DNA of 38,658 nucleotides from Metabacillus crassostreae (GTDB taxonomy: Bacteria > Bacillota > Bacilli > Bacillales > Bacillaceae). A program made the position numbers and the translations under genes. This document shows positions 27,414 through 38,542 of this stretch, one piece after another. Location: the NCBI RefSeq assembly GCF_016908395.1, contig NZ_JAFBDU010000017.1:1-38658 (forward strand). Direction: 5' to 3'. Position 1 is the stretch's first letter. Every line of letters begins with the position of its first letter. A model generated the notes under the pieces. The model had not been told where the DNA came from and did no database searches. It saw only the letters and a list, made by a program, of their open reading frames with translations.

Positions 27414-28766
27414 ATGGAGAACATATCCGAACTTTGGAATAAAGCTTTAGCAGAGATTGAAAAGAAAATTAGTAAACCAAGCTATGAAACTTGGCTTAAA
27501 TCTACAAAAGCTCACACTATACAAGGTGATACACTAACAATTACAGCTCCTAATGAATTTGCAAGAGATTGGTTAGAATCTCGTTATTTACACTTAATTG
27601 CCGATACGATCTACCAATTAACTGGTGAAGAGTTCGCGATAAAATTTATTATTCCGCAAAATCAAACTGATGATGATTTTGTTCCAAATTCTCCAATTAA
27701 AAAAACGAATAAAAATGATGAGGAACAAACAGAATTACCTCAAAATATGCTAAACCCTAAGTATACATTTGATACATTTGTTATAGGTTCTGGTAATCGT
27801 TTCGCTCATGCTGCTTCTCTTGCTGTAGCCGAAGCACCTGCAAAAGCATACAATCCTCTATTTATTTATGGTGGAGTTGGATTAGGAAAAACACATTTAA
27901 TGCACGCAATTGGGCATTATGTTATAGATCATAACCCTTCAGCTAAGGTCGTTTATTTATCATCAGAAAAGTTTACAAATGAGTTTATTAATTCAATACG
28001 AGATAACAAAGCTGTAGACTTTCGAAATAAATATAGAAGTGTTGATGTACTTTTAATAGATGATATTCAGTTCCTGGCCGGAAAAGAACAAACTCAGGAA
28101 GAATTCTTCCATACTTTCAATACTCTGCATGAAGAAAGTAAGCAAATCGTTATCTCCAGTGATCGACCACCTAAAGAAATCCCTACTTTAGAAGATAGAC
28201 TTCGTTCCAGGTTCGAATGGGGGTTAATAACAGACATTACTCCACCTGACCTTGAGACGAGAATTGCTATTTTACGTAAAAAAGCAAAAGCTGAAGGTCT
28301 TGATATTCCTAATGAAGTCATGCTTTATATTGCAAATCAAATTGATTCTAATATACGTGAATTAGAGGGTGCGTTAATTCGTGTTGTTGCCTATTCTTCA
28401 CTTATTAATAAAGATATAAATGCTGATTTAGCAGCAGAGGCATTAAAGGATATTATTCCAAATTCAAAACCAAAGGTTATTTTAATAAGTGATATTCAAC
28501 GAATTGTTGGACAAGAGTTTCAGGTGAGATTAGAGGATTTTAAAGCTAAAAAACGAACTAAATCGGTTGCATTTCCGAGGCAGATTGCCATGTACTTATC
28601 GAGAGAATTAACTGATTCTTCTTTACCTAAAATAGGTGAAGAATTCGGAGGTCGTGATCATACGACAGTGATTCATGCTCATGAGAAAATTTCTAAAATG
28701 CTCCAAAATGATGAATTATTACAAAAACAGCTTAAAGATATTACCGGACTTTTAAGAGGATCATAG
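27414..28766 (+). CDS. dnaA: Chromosomal replication initiator protein DnaA
   Basis: DnaA is the AAA+ initiator that binds DnaA boxes and opens oriC. Domain I (residues about 1-80) starts [19 protein letters not shown] variable acidic linker (about 82-110) follows, then the AAA+ domain with Walker A GGVGLGKT at 153-160 and Walker [11 protein letters not shown]. Domain IV carries the DNA-binding signature [18 protein letters not shown] at 27414 matches the B. subtilis start; the frame runs upstream to 27207 through oriC without homology. The Shine-Dalgarno AAAGGAGGG is about 12 bases away, a little long. 450 residues. Confidence 0.98.
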   Translation: MENISELWNKALAEIEKKISKPSYETWLKSTKAHTIQGDTLTITAPNEFARDWLESRYLHLIADTIYQLTGEEFAIKFIIPQNQTDDDFVPNSPIKKTNKNDEEQTELPQNMLNPKYTFDTFVIGSGNRFAHAASLAVAEAPAKAYNPLFIYGGVGLGKTHLMHAIGHYVIDHNPSAKVVYLSSEKFTNEFINSIRDNKAVDFRNKYRSVDVLLIDDIQFLAGKEQTQEEFFHTFNTLHEESKQIVISSDRPPKEIPTLEDRLRSRFEWGLITDITPPDLETRIAILRKKAKAEGLDIPNEVMLYIANQIDSNIRELEGALIRVVAYSSLINKDINADLAAEALKDIIPNSKPKVILISDIQRIVGQEFQVRLEDFKAKKRTKSVAFPRQIAMYLSRELTDSSLPKIGEEFGGRDHTTVIHAHEKISKMLQNDELLQKQLKDITGLLRGS

Positions 28767-28786
28767 CATTTACTAAAACTGAATTA

Positions 28787-28878
28787 TGTGAATAACTGGT
28801 GCAAACATATACACAGTCTGTCCACATGTGGATAGGCTGTGTTTCCTTTCGTTTAGGACGGTTATCCACATTTCCACA
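28787..28878. other. oriC downstream DnaA boxes (dnaA-dnaN interval)
   Basis: Boxes lie at 28787-28795 (minus, 8 of 9), 28827-28835 (minus, 8 of 9), 28862-28870 (plus, perfect) and a weak one at 28870-28878 (plus, 7 of 9). The last two match the tandem boxes that load the DnaA filament at the B. subtilis unwinding site (established knowledge). Confidence 0.88.
28811..28850 (+). terminator. dnaA terminator overlapping a DnaA box
   Basis: ACACAG pairs with CTGTGT, and inside it TCCA pairs with TGGA around CATG, with small mismatches between. TTTCCTTTC follows. The inner arm is also the DnaA box at 28827-28835, so termination and initiator binding share bases. Confidence 0.6.
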
Positions 28879-28882
28879 GGCC

Positions 28883-28930
28883 CTATTACTACTTCTATTA
28901 TATTTTTATTAATAAATAATATAACTATAA
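28883..28930 (+). other. DnaA-trio element and AT-rich unwinding tract
   Basis: After the GC-containing CAGGCC next to the last DnaA boxes come six triplets CTA TTA CTA CTT CTA TTA (28883-28900). They are the top-strand form of the DnaA-trio repeat that guides DnaA onto one strand in B. subtilis (established knowledge). An almost pure A/T tract follows to about 28930. Strand opening is expected here. Confidence 0.88.
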
Positions 28931-29004
28931 CCAGAAATTTTCGCGGAAAATCATTTGTTCATAAGAGTTAAAAATGTTGGTTAAGCATAAGGAGGAAAAT
29001 CATT

Positions 29005-30141
29005 ATGAAATTTGTTATTCAAAAAGATAAATTAGTCCAAAGTGTTCAAGATGTAATGAAGGCTGTTTCATCTAGAACAACTATTCCAATATTGACTGGT
29101 ATAAAAATTGTTGCACATTCTGAAGGAGTAACCCTAACAGGCAGTGACTCTGATATTTCAATTGAATCCTTTATTCCTGCTGAAGAAGATGACAAAGAAA
29201 ACGTAGAAGTGATTCAAGCTGGTAGTGTTGTGTTACAAGCAAAGTTTTTCAGTGAAATCGTTAAAAAGCTACCAAAAGATATTGTAGAAATTGAAGTAGG
29301 AAATCACCATTCAACTACAATTCGTTCAGGAAAAGCCGAATTTAGTTTAAACGGCTTGGATGCAGAAGAATATCCTCACCTCCCACAAATTGAGGAAGAA
29401 AATATATTTAAAATACCAACAGATCTATTAAAAGCTATGGTTCGTCAAACTGTTTTTGCTGTATCTACCTCAGAAACGCGACCAATATTAACAGGTGTAA
29501 ATTGGAAATTAGAAAACGGTGAACTAATTTGTATCGCTACTGATAGCCATCGTTTAGCTTTAAGAAAAGCAATGATCGATTCAGAAAACCTTGAAACCTA
29601 CAATGTTGTCATTCCTGGTAAAAGTTTAAGTGAATTAAGTAAAATCCTTGATGATACAAACGAGTTAATAGAGATTGTTATTACTGAGAATCAAGTATTA
29701 TTTAAAGCAAAAAATCTATTATTTTTCTCGAGATTATTAGACGGGAATTATCCAGATACATCTAGACTTATTCCAGCTGATAGCAAAACAAACTTAACTT
29801 TAAATTCTAAAGACTTCTTACAAGCTATCGATCGTGCCTCATTATTAGCGAAAGAAGCAAGAAATAATGTTGTGAAACTTTCAACCTTTACAGATGGGTT
29901 AATTGAGATTTCGTCTAATTCTCCTGAAATTGGTAAAGTTAGTGAAGAGATTCAAGCTGAAGAAGTTCAAGGAGAAGAATTGAAAATTTCCTTTAGTGCA
30001 AAATATGTAATGGATGCATTAAAAGCACTCGAAGGAACAGAAATAAATGTTAACTTCACTGGCGCAATGAGACCATTTGTAATTAAAACAACAAATGATG
30101 ATTCTATGCTACAGCTCATTCTTCCAGTGCGAACTTATTAA
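29005..30141 (+). CDS. dnaN: DNA polymerase III beta subunit (sliding clamp)
   Basis: DnaN forms the ring that tethers DNA polymerases to DNA. The 378 residues make the usual three-domain clamp: MKFVIQKDKLVQSVQDVMKAVSSRTTIPIL at the start, LLTGV-type repeats in the middle (ETRPILTGVNW) and the C-terminal MQLILPVRT-like end (SMLQLILPVRTY), which is part of the partner-binding pocket. ATG at 29005 has AAGGAGG upstream. It follows dnaA across the unwinding region and has its own terminator. Confidence 0.98.
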   Translation: MKFVIQKDKLVQSVQDVMKAVSSRTTIPILTGIKIVAHSEGVTLTGSDSDISIESFIPAEEDDKENVEVIQAGSVVLQAKFFSEIVKKLPKDIVEIEVGNHHSTTIRSGKAEFSLNGLDAEEYPHLPQIEEENIFKIPTDLLKAMVRQTVFAVSTSETRPILTGVNWKLENGELICIATDSHRLALRKAMIDSENLETYNVVIPGKSLSELSKILDDTNELIEIVITENQVLFKAKNLLFFSRLLDGNYPDTSRLIPADSKTNLTLNSKDFLQAIDRASLLAKEARNNVVKLSTFTDGLIEISSNSPEIGKVSEEIQAEEVQGEELKISFSAKYVMDALKALEGTEINVNFTGAMRPFVIKTTNDDSMLQLILPVRTY

Positions 30142-30149
30142 AAAAAAAT

Positions 30150-30190
30150 TATAAAAGAGGTTGGCATACAGGTCAGCCTCTTTTATATTT
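30150..30190 (+). terminator. Rho-independent terminator of dnaN
   Basis: ATAAAAGAGG and CCTCTTTTAT form the outer stem, extended by GTTG/CAG pairing inside, followed by ATTT. It separates dnaN from yaaA. From 30191 to the promoter at 30413 no gene or clear signal is seen. Confidence 0.82.
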
Positions 30191-30412
30191 CAAAAATTCT
30201 ATTTTTAAAAATTCCGCCAAAATAGTACATCCTTTCTAGCATTGAAGTAAAAAATATACTAGATCTCCTCTCCCCTAACCCTTGAAAGTGATATAAAGAC
30301 TTAAAATCTATTTTTCCTAAAAAAGGATGTATGGGTACAAAGGACTAATGAAGAATCAAATATTACTTTTGTGTATTTTTGGAGTGGACACTAATAAGAA
30401 ACACTTGTGCTG

Positions 30413-30442
30413 TTGTACTTTATCGATGTTTTTTAGTAAAAT
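30413..30442 (+). promoter_or_regulatory. Sigma-A promoter of yaaA-recF-remB-gyrB
   Basis: -35 TTGTAC (30413-30418) and -10 TAAAAT (30437-30442) are 18 bases apart, followed by a short leader to the yaaA Shine-Dalgarno AAGGAAGGTGG. Confidence 0.55.
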
Positions 30443-30478
30443 ATAAAGTTAGAGACTACTGAAGGAAGGTGGTTCGCT

Positions 30479-30694
30479 ATGGCAAAGCCAGTAATGATTG
30501 ATTCAGAGTACATAACACTTGGGCAATTTCTGAAATTAGCAGATGTTATCCAATCAGGTGGAATGGCAAAATGGTTTTTATCAGAGTATGAAATCTTTGT
30601 GAATAATGAACCTGAAAATCGTCGGGGTAAGAAGCTACGGAATGGCGATATGGTTTATATTCCTGATTTCGGCACTTATATAGTGAAAAATTAA
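30479..30694 (+). CDS. yaaA: S4-domain RNA-binding protein YaaA
   Basis: This 71-residue protein is a single S4-like domain ([48 protein letters not shown]), a fold that binds structured RNA. Its exact RNA target is not established. ATG at 30479 follows a strong ribosome-binding site. It lies 16 bases before recF, the usual order. Confidence 0.95.
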   Translation: MAKPVMIDSEYITLGQFLKLADVIQSGGMAKWFLSEYEIFVNNEPENRRGKKLRNGDMVYIPDFGTYIVKN

Positions 30695-30710
30695 AGTTGG
30701 TGTACAAAAT

Positions 30711-31829
30711 TTGTTTATTAAAGAGCTGAAATTGAAAAATTACCGAAATTATGAAGATTTAACTATTCAGTTTGCAAATAAAGTGAATGTGATCCTTGGA
30801 GAAAATGCTCAAGGGAAAACGAACGTAATGGAATCAATCTATGTTCTAGCCATGGCGAAGTCACATCGAACGTCAAATGATAAAGAACTTATATACTGGG
30901 ATAAAGAATATGCTAAAATAGAGGGTAGTGTAGAAAAACATAACCGATCTGCAGAAATGCAATTAGTTATCTCGAAAAAAGGTAAAAAAGCTAAGTTGAA
31001 TCATATTGAACAAGAAAAGTTGAGCCAATATGTTGGAGCAATGAATGTGATTATGTTCGCACCTGAAGATTTAAGCCTAGTAAAAGGGAGTCCTCAGGTT
31101 AGAAGAAGATTTATTGACATGGAGATCGGGCAAGTGTCAGCTGTTTATCTTCACGATTTAAGTCGCTATCAAAAGATTATGCAGCAAAGAAATCACTATT
31201 TAAAACTTCTACAGCTACGAAAGCAAACAGATCGAACGATGCTTGATGTCTTAACTGCACAGTTAAGCGAAGCGGCTGCAAAGATTATTATAAAGAGATT
31301 ACGTTTTATTTCAGAACTTGAGAAATGGGCACAACCAGTACACTCTGGGATAAGTAGAGGCTTAGAGGTTTTGACAATAAAATATAAACCATCCTTAGAT
31401 GTATCAGAAGACTATGATTTGTCGAAAATGATAGAAGTATTTGAGGAGAAATTTTCTAGTGTAAAAGAAAAAGAAATTGAACGTGGTGCAACACTCGTTG
31501 GTCCTCATCGTGATGATTTACTGTTTTATGTTAATGATCATGATGTTCAAACATATGGATCACAAGGTCAACAAAGAACAACCGCCCTATCACTTAAATT
31601 AGCTGAAATTGATTTGATTTATAATGAGATTGGTGAATATCCTATTCTTTTACTAGATGATGTTTTATCAGAATTGGATGATTACAGACAATCACATTTG
31701 TTAAATACAATCCAAGGCAAGGTGCAAACATTTGTAACAACAACAAGTGTTGAAGGTATTGACCACCAAACCTTAAGAGAAGCAGCTACATTTCATGTAC
31801 AGGCAGGAGAGCTTTCAGACGATAAATGA
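30711..31829 (+). CDS. recF: DNA replication and repair protein RecF
   Basis: RecF is an SMC-like ATPase that helps RecO/RecR load RecA at gaps. Walker A GENAQGKT is at residues 30-37, the ABC signature lies in YGSQGQQRT, and Walker B in [13 protein letters not shown]. The 372 residues match B. subtilis RecF. The start is TTG at 30711 with a weak GTTGGTG site; B. subtilis also begins at this position by alignment. It is followed by remB after 11 bases. Confidence 0.97.
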   Translation: MFIKELKLKNYRNYEDLTIQFANKVNVILGENAQGKTNVMESIYVLAMAKSHRTSNDKELIYWDKEYAKIEGSVEKHNRSAEMQLVISKKGKKAKLNHIEQEKLSQYVGAMNVIMFAPEDLSLVKGSPQVRRRFIDMEIGQVSAVYLHDLSRYQKIMQQRNHYLKLLQLRKQTDRTMLDVLTAQLSEAAAKIIIKRLRFISELEKWAQPVHSGISRGLEVLTIKYKPSLDVSEDYDLSKMIEVFEEKFSSVKEKEIERGATLVGPHRDDLLFYVNDHDVQTYGSQGQQRTTALSLKLAEIDLIYNEIGEYPILLLDDVLSELDDYRQSHLLNTIQGKVQTFVTTTSVEGIDHQTLREAATFHVQAGELSDDK

Positions 31830-31840
31830 GGTGATTTTAA

Positions 31841-32089
31841 TTGTATATTCATTTAGGTGACAATTTCGTTGTTCCTTCAAAAGAAGTTGTTATGATATTA
31901 GATCGGCAATCATCACTTGAATCACCGATTGTTGATGAATTCTTCACTAAGCAACAGGATAAAATTGTTGAACTCTCAAGTGGGGATGCAAAATCAATTA
32001 TTGTAACGTTTGATAAAATTTATTTTTCACCATTATCGTCAGGTACTTTAAAAAAACGAGCAGAGATTGCACTTGATATAGATTTATAA
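31841..32089 (+). CDS. remB: Extracellular matrix regulator RemB (DUF370)
   Basis: RemB (YaaB) is an 82-residue relative of the matrix regulator RemA. It begins MYIHLGDNFVVPSKEVVMILD and has a C-terminal basic helix (SGTLKKRAEIALD). In B. subtilis it affects biofilm genes, less strongly than RemA (established knowledge). TTG at 31841 is preceded by GAGGTGA. It lies between recF and gyrB in the same operon. Confidence 0.95.
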   Translation: MYIHLGDNFVVPSKEVVMILDRQSSLESPIVDEFFTKQQDKIVELSSGDAKSIIVTFDKIYFSPLSSGTLKKRAEIALDIDL

Positions 32090-32164
32090 TATAAATTTTC
32101 AGGAATTGATTTCATTTAAGATTAGATGTTTTAAAAAAGAAAGCTTTAGGAAAAGTGTAGGTGA

Positions 32165-34099
<1,935 letters not shown>

Positions 34100-34147
34100 T
34101 CATAGTTTTTGCGATAGCATCTGAAATGAACAAAATTTATCATAAGC

Positions 34148-34177
34148 AACACCTCATTACACGGTGAGGTGTTTTTT
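34148..34177 (+). terminator. Rho-independent terminator of gyrB
   Basis: AACACCTCA (34148-34156) pairs with TGAGGTGTT (34165-34173), followed by TTTT. It ends the yaaA-recF-remB-gyrB operon. Confidence 0.92.
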
Positions 34178-34282
34178 CTCATAAGATTAATAATCATTTA
34201 GCTGATTATCGTACTAAAAATAGTGTTTCTCGCGCTCTCTAGTAATATTCTAGGAAATAGATGTGTAATTCGTTGTAAATAT

Positions 34283-34291
34283 TGCTATAAT
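34283..34291 (+). promoter_or_regulatory. Extended -10 promoter of gyrA
   Basis: TGCTATAAT is a perfect extended -10. No good -35 is found at 16-18 bases. A start near 34298 gives a gyrA leader of about 280 bases. From 34292 to 34560 no convincing gene or hairpin is seen. Confidence 0.55.
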
Positions 34292-34577
34292 GAAGAGTAG
34301 ACTATTAGAATTTATAATACTCAATTGGGCAGGAATTAATTACTTTTATATAGGCTCTTTTCTGAAGGTTTGTTATTAGATAAAGTTATAAGAGGAAAAA
34401 ATTGTATTTATCTTATGATATTTACTATTCTTGAAGAAAAGATGCCACCAGGCTATATATTGTGCTGTTTTCTTAGAGTTGTTAAAAGTAACAAAACTCG
34501 TGAAATCAGACTTTATATAAAATCATTTACCTCTTCCAATTTAAAATACATAAAGGAATAAGGGAGGTTGTTATAGT

Positions 34578-37130
34578 ATGGCAGAAAATCAAAACTCACA
34601 TGTTATAGGCAGAAATATTAGTAATGAAATGCGTGAATCTTTTCTAGGTTATGCTATGAGTGTTATTGTTTCACGTGCTTTACCAGATGTTCGCGATGGT
34701 TTAAAACCAGTACATCGAAGAATTCTTTATGCAATGAATGATTTAGGAATGACTTCGGATAAACCTTTTAAAAAATCAGCACGTATCGTTGGAGAAGTAA
34801 TCGGTAAGTATCATCCACATGGTGATTCAGCTGTATACGAAACAATGGTTCGTATGGCTCAAGACTTTAACTTCCGTTACATGCTAGTTGATGGACATGG
34901 AAACTTCGGTTCTGTTGATGGTGACTCTGCTGCTGCAATGCGTTATACAGAAGCTAGAATGTCAAAGATCTCAATGGAGTTAATCCGTGATATCAATAAA
35001 GACACAATTGCTTACCAAGATAACTATGATGGATCAGAAAGAGAACCTGTTGTTTTACCTGCTAGATTTCCTAATTTATTAGTAAACGGGGCGACAGGAA
35101 TCGCAGTTGGTATGGCGACAAATATTCCTCCTCATCAACTTGGAGAAGTTATTGATGGTGTACTAGCCATTAGTAAGGATCCAGAAATAACAATTCCTGA
35201 ATTAATGGAAATCATTCCAGGACCAGATTTCCCAACAGCAGGTCAAATCATTGGTAGAAGTGGAATTAGAAAAGCCTATGAAACAGGTCGTGGATCAATC
35301 ACGATTCGTGCGAAGGTAGAAATCGAGGAAAAGCCTTCAGGTAAGCAGGTTATTATCGTTAAAGAGTTACCATATCAAGTTAATAAAGCAAAGCTTGTTG
35401 AAAAAATCGCTGAGCTTGTTCGAGATAAAAAAATCGAAGGTATTACAGACCTGCGAGATGAGTCAGATCGTAATGGGATGCGTGTAGTCATTGAAGTTCG
35501 TAAAGATGCGAATGCTAATGTGCTTTTAAATAATCTTTATAAGCAAACAGCTCTGCAAACAAGCTTTGGTATTAATATGCTTTCTTTAGTTGATGGACAT
35601 CCGAAGGTTCTTAATTTAAAGCAAATGCTTTATTATTATTTAGAGCATCAGAAGGTTGTTATTAAACGAAGAACTGCATTTGAATTACGAAAAGCTGAGG
35701 CAAGAGCTCACATTTTAGAGGGGTTAAGAATTGCTCTTGATCATCTAGATGCAGTTATTGCTCTTATTCGTAGCTCACAAACTACTGAAATAGCTCGTAA
35801 CGGTTTAATCGAGCAATTCTCATTAAGTGAAAAGCAGGCACAAGCTATTTTAGATATGAGATTACAAAGATTAACTGGTTTAGAAAGAGAAAAGATTGAA
35901 GAAGAATATCAATCTTTAGTTAAGTTAATTGCTGAATTAAAGGCTATTCTAGCGGATGAAGAGAAAGTATTAGAAATTATCCGTGAAGAACTTCTAGAAA
36001 TTAGAGAACGTTTCAATGATGAGCGTCGTACTGAAATAGTTGCGGGCGGTCTTGAGAATATTGAAGACGAAGATTTGATTCCTGTCGAAAATATCGTTAT
36101 TACATTAACTCATAACGGATATATTAAACGCCTGCCAGTTTCAACTTACCGCAGCCAAAAGCGTGGTGGTAGAGGAATTCAAGGTATGGGTACAAATGAC
36201 GATGATTTCGTGGAACAACTTTTAACAACATCAACTCATGATACGATTCTTTTCTTTACTAACAAAGGTAAAGTATATCGTGCTAAAGGTTATGAAATCC
36301 CTGAATATAGTAGAACTGCTAAGGGACTTCCAATTATTAACTTATTAAGTGTTGAAAAAGGCGAATGGGTAAATGCAATTATTCCAGTTTCTGAATTTGT
36401 TGATGATTGGTATTTATTCTTTACAACAAAAGAAGGTATATCTAAACGTTCACCTTTATCACAATTTGCTAATATAAGAAATAATGGTTTAATTGCAGTA
36501 AACCTGCGCGAAGAAGATGAATTGATTTCAGTTAAATTAACTGATGGATCTAAAGATATGGTCATCGGAACGAAAAAAGGAATGTTGATCAGATTCCCTG
36601 AAACGGATGTTCGTTCAATGGGACGTACAGCTACAGGTGTTAAAGGGATTTCCTTAGATGCAGATGATGAAGTTGTAGGTATGGAAATTTTAGAAGAAGG
36701 TGTAGATGTTTTAATCGTAACAAGTAAAGGTTATGGAAAACGTACCCCTTCTGGAGAATACCGCGTACAAAGCCGAGGTGGAAAAGGCTTAAAAACATGT
36801 AATATTACTGATAAAAATGGTCCAGTCGTTTCTGTTAAAGCAGCAACAGGTGAAGAAGACTTGATGCTTATTACAGCAAGTGGTGTTCTGATCCGTATGG
36901 ATGTTGATACAATTTCAACAATGGGACGTAACACTCAAGGTGTAAAACTAATTAGACTTGATGAAAATGTTGTTGTCTCAACAGTCGCATTAGTAGAAAA
37001 AGAAGAGATAGAAAAAACAGATGAAACTGAAGATTTAGATCAAGAGTTCTTAGAACAAACTGAAAATAGTAGTGAAGCTCCAGCCGAGGAAACAAAAGAA
37101 GTTAATGATGACTCACAAGGAGACGAATAA
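34578..37130 (+). CDS. gyrA: DNA gyrase subunit A
   Basis: GyrA cuts and rejoins DNA through the catalytic Tyr123 (in [10 protein letters not shown]). The quinolone-resistance region [10 protein letters not shown] has the susceptible residues Ser84 and Glu88. The coiled-coil is followed by the C-terminal wrapping domain with GyrA box QKRGGRG and six repeat blades. The last 45 residues are very acidic. 850 residues. ATG at 34578 follows GGGAGGTTG. Confidence 0.98.
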   Translation: MAENQNSHVIGRNISNEMRESFLGYAMSVIVSRALPDVRDGLKPVHRRILYAMNDLGMTSDKPFKKSARIVGEVIGKYHPHGDSAVYETMVRMAQDFNFRYMLVDGHGNFGSVDGDSAAAMRYTEARMSKISMELIRDINKDTIAYQDNYDGSEREPVVLPARFPNLLVNGATGIAVGMATNIPPHQLGEVIDGVLAISKDPEITIPELMEIIPGPDFPTAGQIIGRSGIRKAYETGRGSITIRAKVEIEEKPSGKQVIIVKELPYQVNKAKLVEKIAELVRDKKIEGITDLRDESDRNGMRVVIEVRKDANANVLLNNLYKQTALQTSFGINMLSLVDGHPKVLNLKQMLYYYLEHQKVVIKRRTAFELRKAEARAHILEGLRIALDHLDAVIALIRSSQTTEIARNGLIEQFSLSEKQAQAILDMRLQRLTGLEREKIEEEYQSLVKLIAELKAILADEEKVLEIIREELLEIRERFNDERRTEIVAGGLENIEDEDLIPVENIVITLTHNGYIKRLPVSTYRSQKRGGRGIQGMGTNDDDFVEQLLTTSTHDTILFFTNKGKVYRAKGYEIPEYSRTAKGLPIINLLSVEKGEWVNAIIPVSEFVDDWYLFFTTKEGISKRSPLSQFANIRNNGLIAVNLREEDELISVKLTDGSKDMVIGTKKGMLIRFPETDVRSMGRTATGVKGISLDADDEVVGMEILEEGVDVLIVTSKGYGKRTPSGEYRVQSRGGKGLKTCNITDKNGPVVSVKAATGEEDLMLITASGVLIRMDVDTISTMGRNTQGVKLIRLDENVVVSTVALVEKEEIEKTDETEDLDQEFLEQTENSSEAPAEETKEVNDDSQGDE

Positions 37131-37135
37131 CATAG

Positions 37136-37171
37136 AAGGGCTGATACAATTATGTATCGGCTCTTTTTTTC
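37136..37171 (+). terminator. Rho-independent terminator of gyrA
   Basis: GGGCTGATAC pairs with GTATCGGCTC (two G-T pairs) around AATTAT, then TTTTTTT. It starts a few bases after the gyrA stop. Confidence 0.92.
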
Positions 37172-37303
37172 TCTATATAACTGTAATCTACCCTAGCTTT
37201 ATACAAGAGAATGAAGGATGAAACTTATAAAATAGGAAATAGTTCAAAAAATAAATAAACAACATGAAATGAATTAGCTATAATGAGATTAGGAGGGGTT
37301 CCT

Positions 37304-38383
37304 TTGAAGATCCATATTAATCAATTGCAAGAAGGTCATATTTTATCTAAAGATCTCATTTCTGCTACTAAGAAACCACTTGCATATAAAAAAACAGTAG
37401 TTACACCTAGTATTAAAGAAGCATTACAAGCCTTTTTAATAAAAGAAGTTGAAGTAGAGGAATATCCAGATCAAGATAGTAGGATTGTAAAATCGGATGC
37501 TAATGATGAGGTAGAAGCTCTAGGGCAAGGAGATTTATCACTAGACTTTTATCAAGTATATATAGATGCCGTTCAATCTTATAAATATATTTTTAACAGT
37601 TGGCAATCAGGAGTTTTAATAGATATAGGGAAAGTAAGGCAAATCATCATCCCTTTAGTTGAAAAATCTCAAGATCATGAGGATGAGATATTAAAGCTCT
37701 ATCACTATTGTAAACAAGAAGAATATATTTACCATCACTCAATATCGGTAGCTCTACTTAGTGCCTTTCTTGCAAAAAGATTAGGATATATGCAAGGAGA
37801 CATTAATCAAATTGCTTTAACTGGCCTTTTATGTGATTGTGGTATGGCTAAAGTTTCACCTACAATTATCCAGAAAAGCGTAACATTAACTGAGACTGAG
37901 TATCATGATATTAAACAACATCCTGTGCATAGTTATAATTTATTGAAAAATGTTATGTCTATTAAAGAGGGAGTAAAGCTAGGGGTTCTTCAGCATCATG
38001 AAAGAATTGATGGTAGTGGATATCCTCTTGGAGTAAAAGGTGAACAATTAAATCCATATAGTAAGATTGTTGCTTTAGCAGACACATATCAAGCAATGGT
38101 AGCTGTGAGACCTTATAGAAGCAAACAATCCCCATTTAAGGTATTCGAACAGATGATGCAGGATGAATTCGGGAAATTTGATATCAAAGTTTTGAATGCT
38201 TTAAAACAAGCACTAATCAAATTCTCTGCAGGGACAAAGGTAAGACTGTCTGATGGTTTTGAAGCTGAAATTGTCTTTGTTGATGAGAAATATCCAACAA
38301 GACCATTGGTTAAATATGATCACTCTGAAGAGATTATTATTCTTAAGGATAGAAATGATCTTTTTATCGAAGAGCTTTTATAA
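37304..38383 (+). CDS. HD-GYP domain protein with altered HD dyad
   Basis: HD-GYP proteins are usually c-di-GMP phosphodiesterases. This 359-residue protein has an N-terminal DUF3391-like part (KIHINQLQEGHILSKDLIS) and a C-terminal HD-GYP domain. GYP is intact (HHERIDGSGYPLG, about residues 231-243), as are LADTYQAM (Asp260) and histidines at 144, 145, 206 and 209. The dyad expected as HDxGK reads Cys177-Asp178-Cys-Gly-Met. TTG at 37304 is chosen: AGGAGGGG lies five bases upstream and overlaps the earlier ATG at 37283. It lies between gyrA and the rRNA operon, a position I recall from other Bacillus genomes. Activity is uncertain. Confidence 0.9.
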   Translation: MKIHINQLQEGHILSKDLISATKKPLAYKKTVVTPSIKEALQAFLIKEVEVEEYPDQDSRIVKSDANDEVEALGQGDLSLDFYQVYIDAVQSYKYIFNSWQSGVLIDIGKVRQIIIPLVEKSQDHEDEILKLYHYCKQEEYIYHHSISVALLSAFLAKRLGYMQGDINQIALTGLLCDCGMAKVSPTIIQKSVTLTETEYHDIKQHPVHSYNLLKNVMSIKEGVKLGVLQHHERIDGSGYPLGVKGEQLNPYSKIVALADTYQAMVAVRPYRSKQSPFKVFEQMMQDEFGKFDIKVLNALKQALIKFSAGTKVRLSDGFEAEIVFVDEKYPTRPLVKYDHSEEIIILKDRNDLFIEELL

Positions 38384-38390
38384 AAAAATA

Positions 38391-38463
38391 CTCTGATTGT
38401 GTTGACTCCCTATAGTTAAGTTGATATACTCTTAAAAGTCAGCCAATCAGAGATTGAGTTTTT
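38391..38463 (+). terminator. Probable terminator of the HD-GYP gene
   Basis: CTCTGATTG (38391-38399) and CAATCAGAG (38444-38452) are perfect inverted arms, with TGACT/AGTCA also pairing inside. ATTGAGTTTTT follows. The loop is long (about 30 bases), so efficiency is uncertain. It separates the HD-GYP gene from the rRNA promoter. Confidence 0.55.
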
Positions 38464-38505
38464 CATATTTATTATCTTTAATGAAAAGATTATCTGAAAA
38501 AACCC

Positions 38506-38535
38506 TTGACCTGTTAAAATGGTTTATGATATATT
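38506..38535 (+). promoter_or_regulatory. Promoter of an rRNA operon
   Basis: -35 TTGACC (38506-38511) and -10 TATATT (38530-38535) are 18 bases apart. The downstream sequence is a typical Bacillus pre-16S leader. Confidence 0.8.
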
Positions 38536-38542
38536 AATTGAG

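Noticed and set aside
34370-34561. Open frame of 63 codons between gyrB and gyrA
   Set aside because: It starts with TTG without a good ribosome-binding site, resembles no family I know, and lies in the gyrA leader.
34667-34682. parS-like sequence TGTTTCACGTGCTTTA near the start of gyrA
   Set aside because: The first half matches parS, but the second half does not: only 12 of 16 positions agree and the palindrome is broken. It encodes conserved GyrA residues, so the match is probably chance.
34820-34845. Quinolone-resistance mutation in gyrA
   Set aside because: Ser84 and Glu88 are the susceptible residues.
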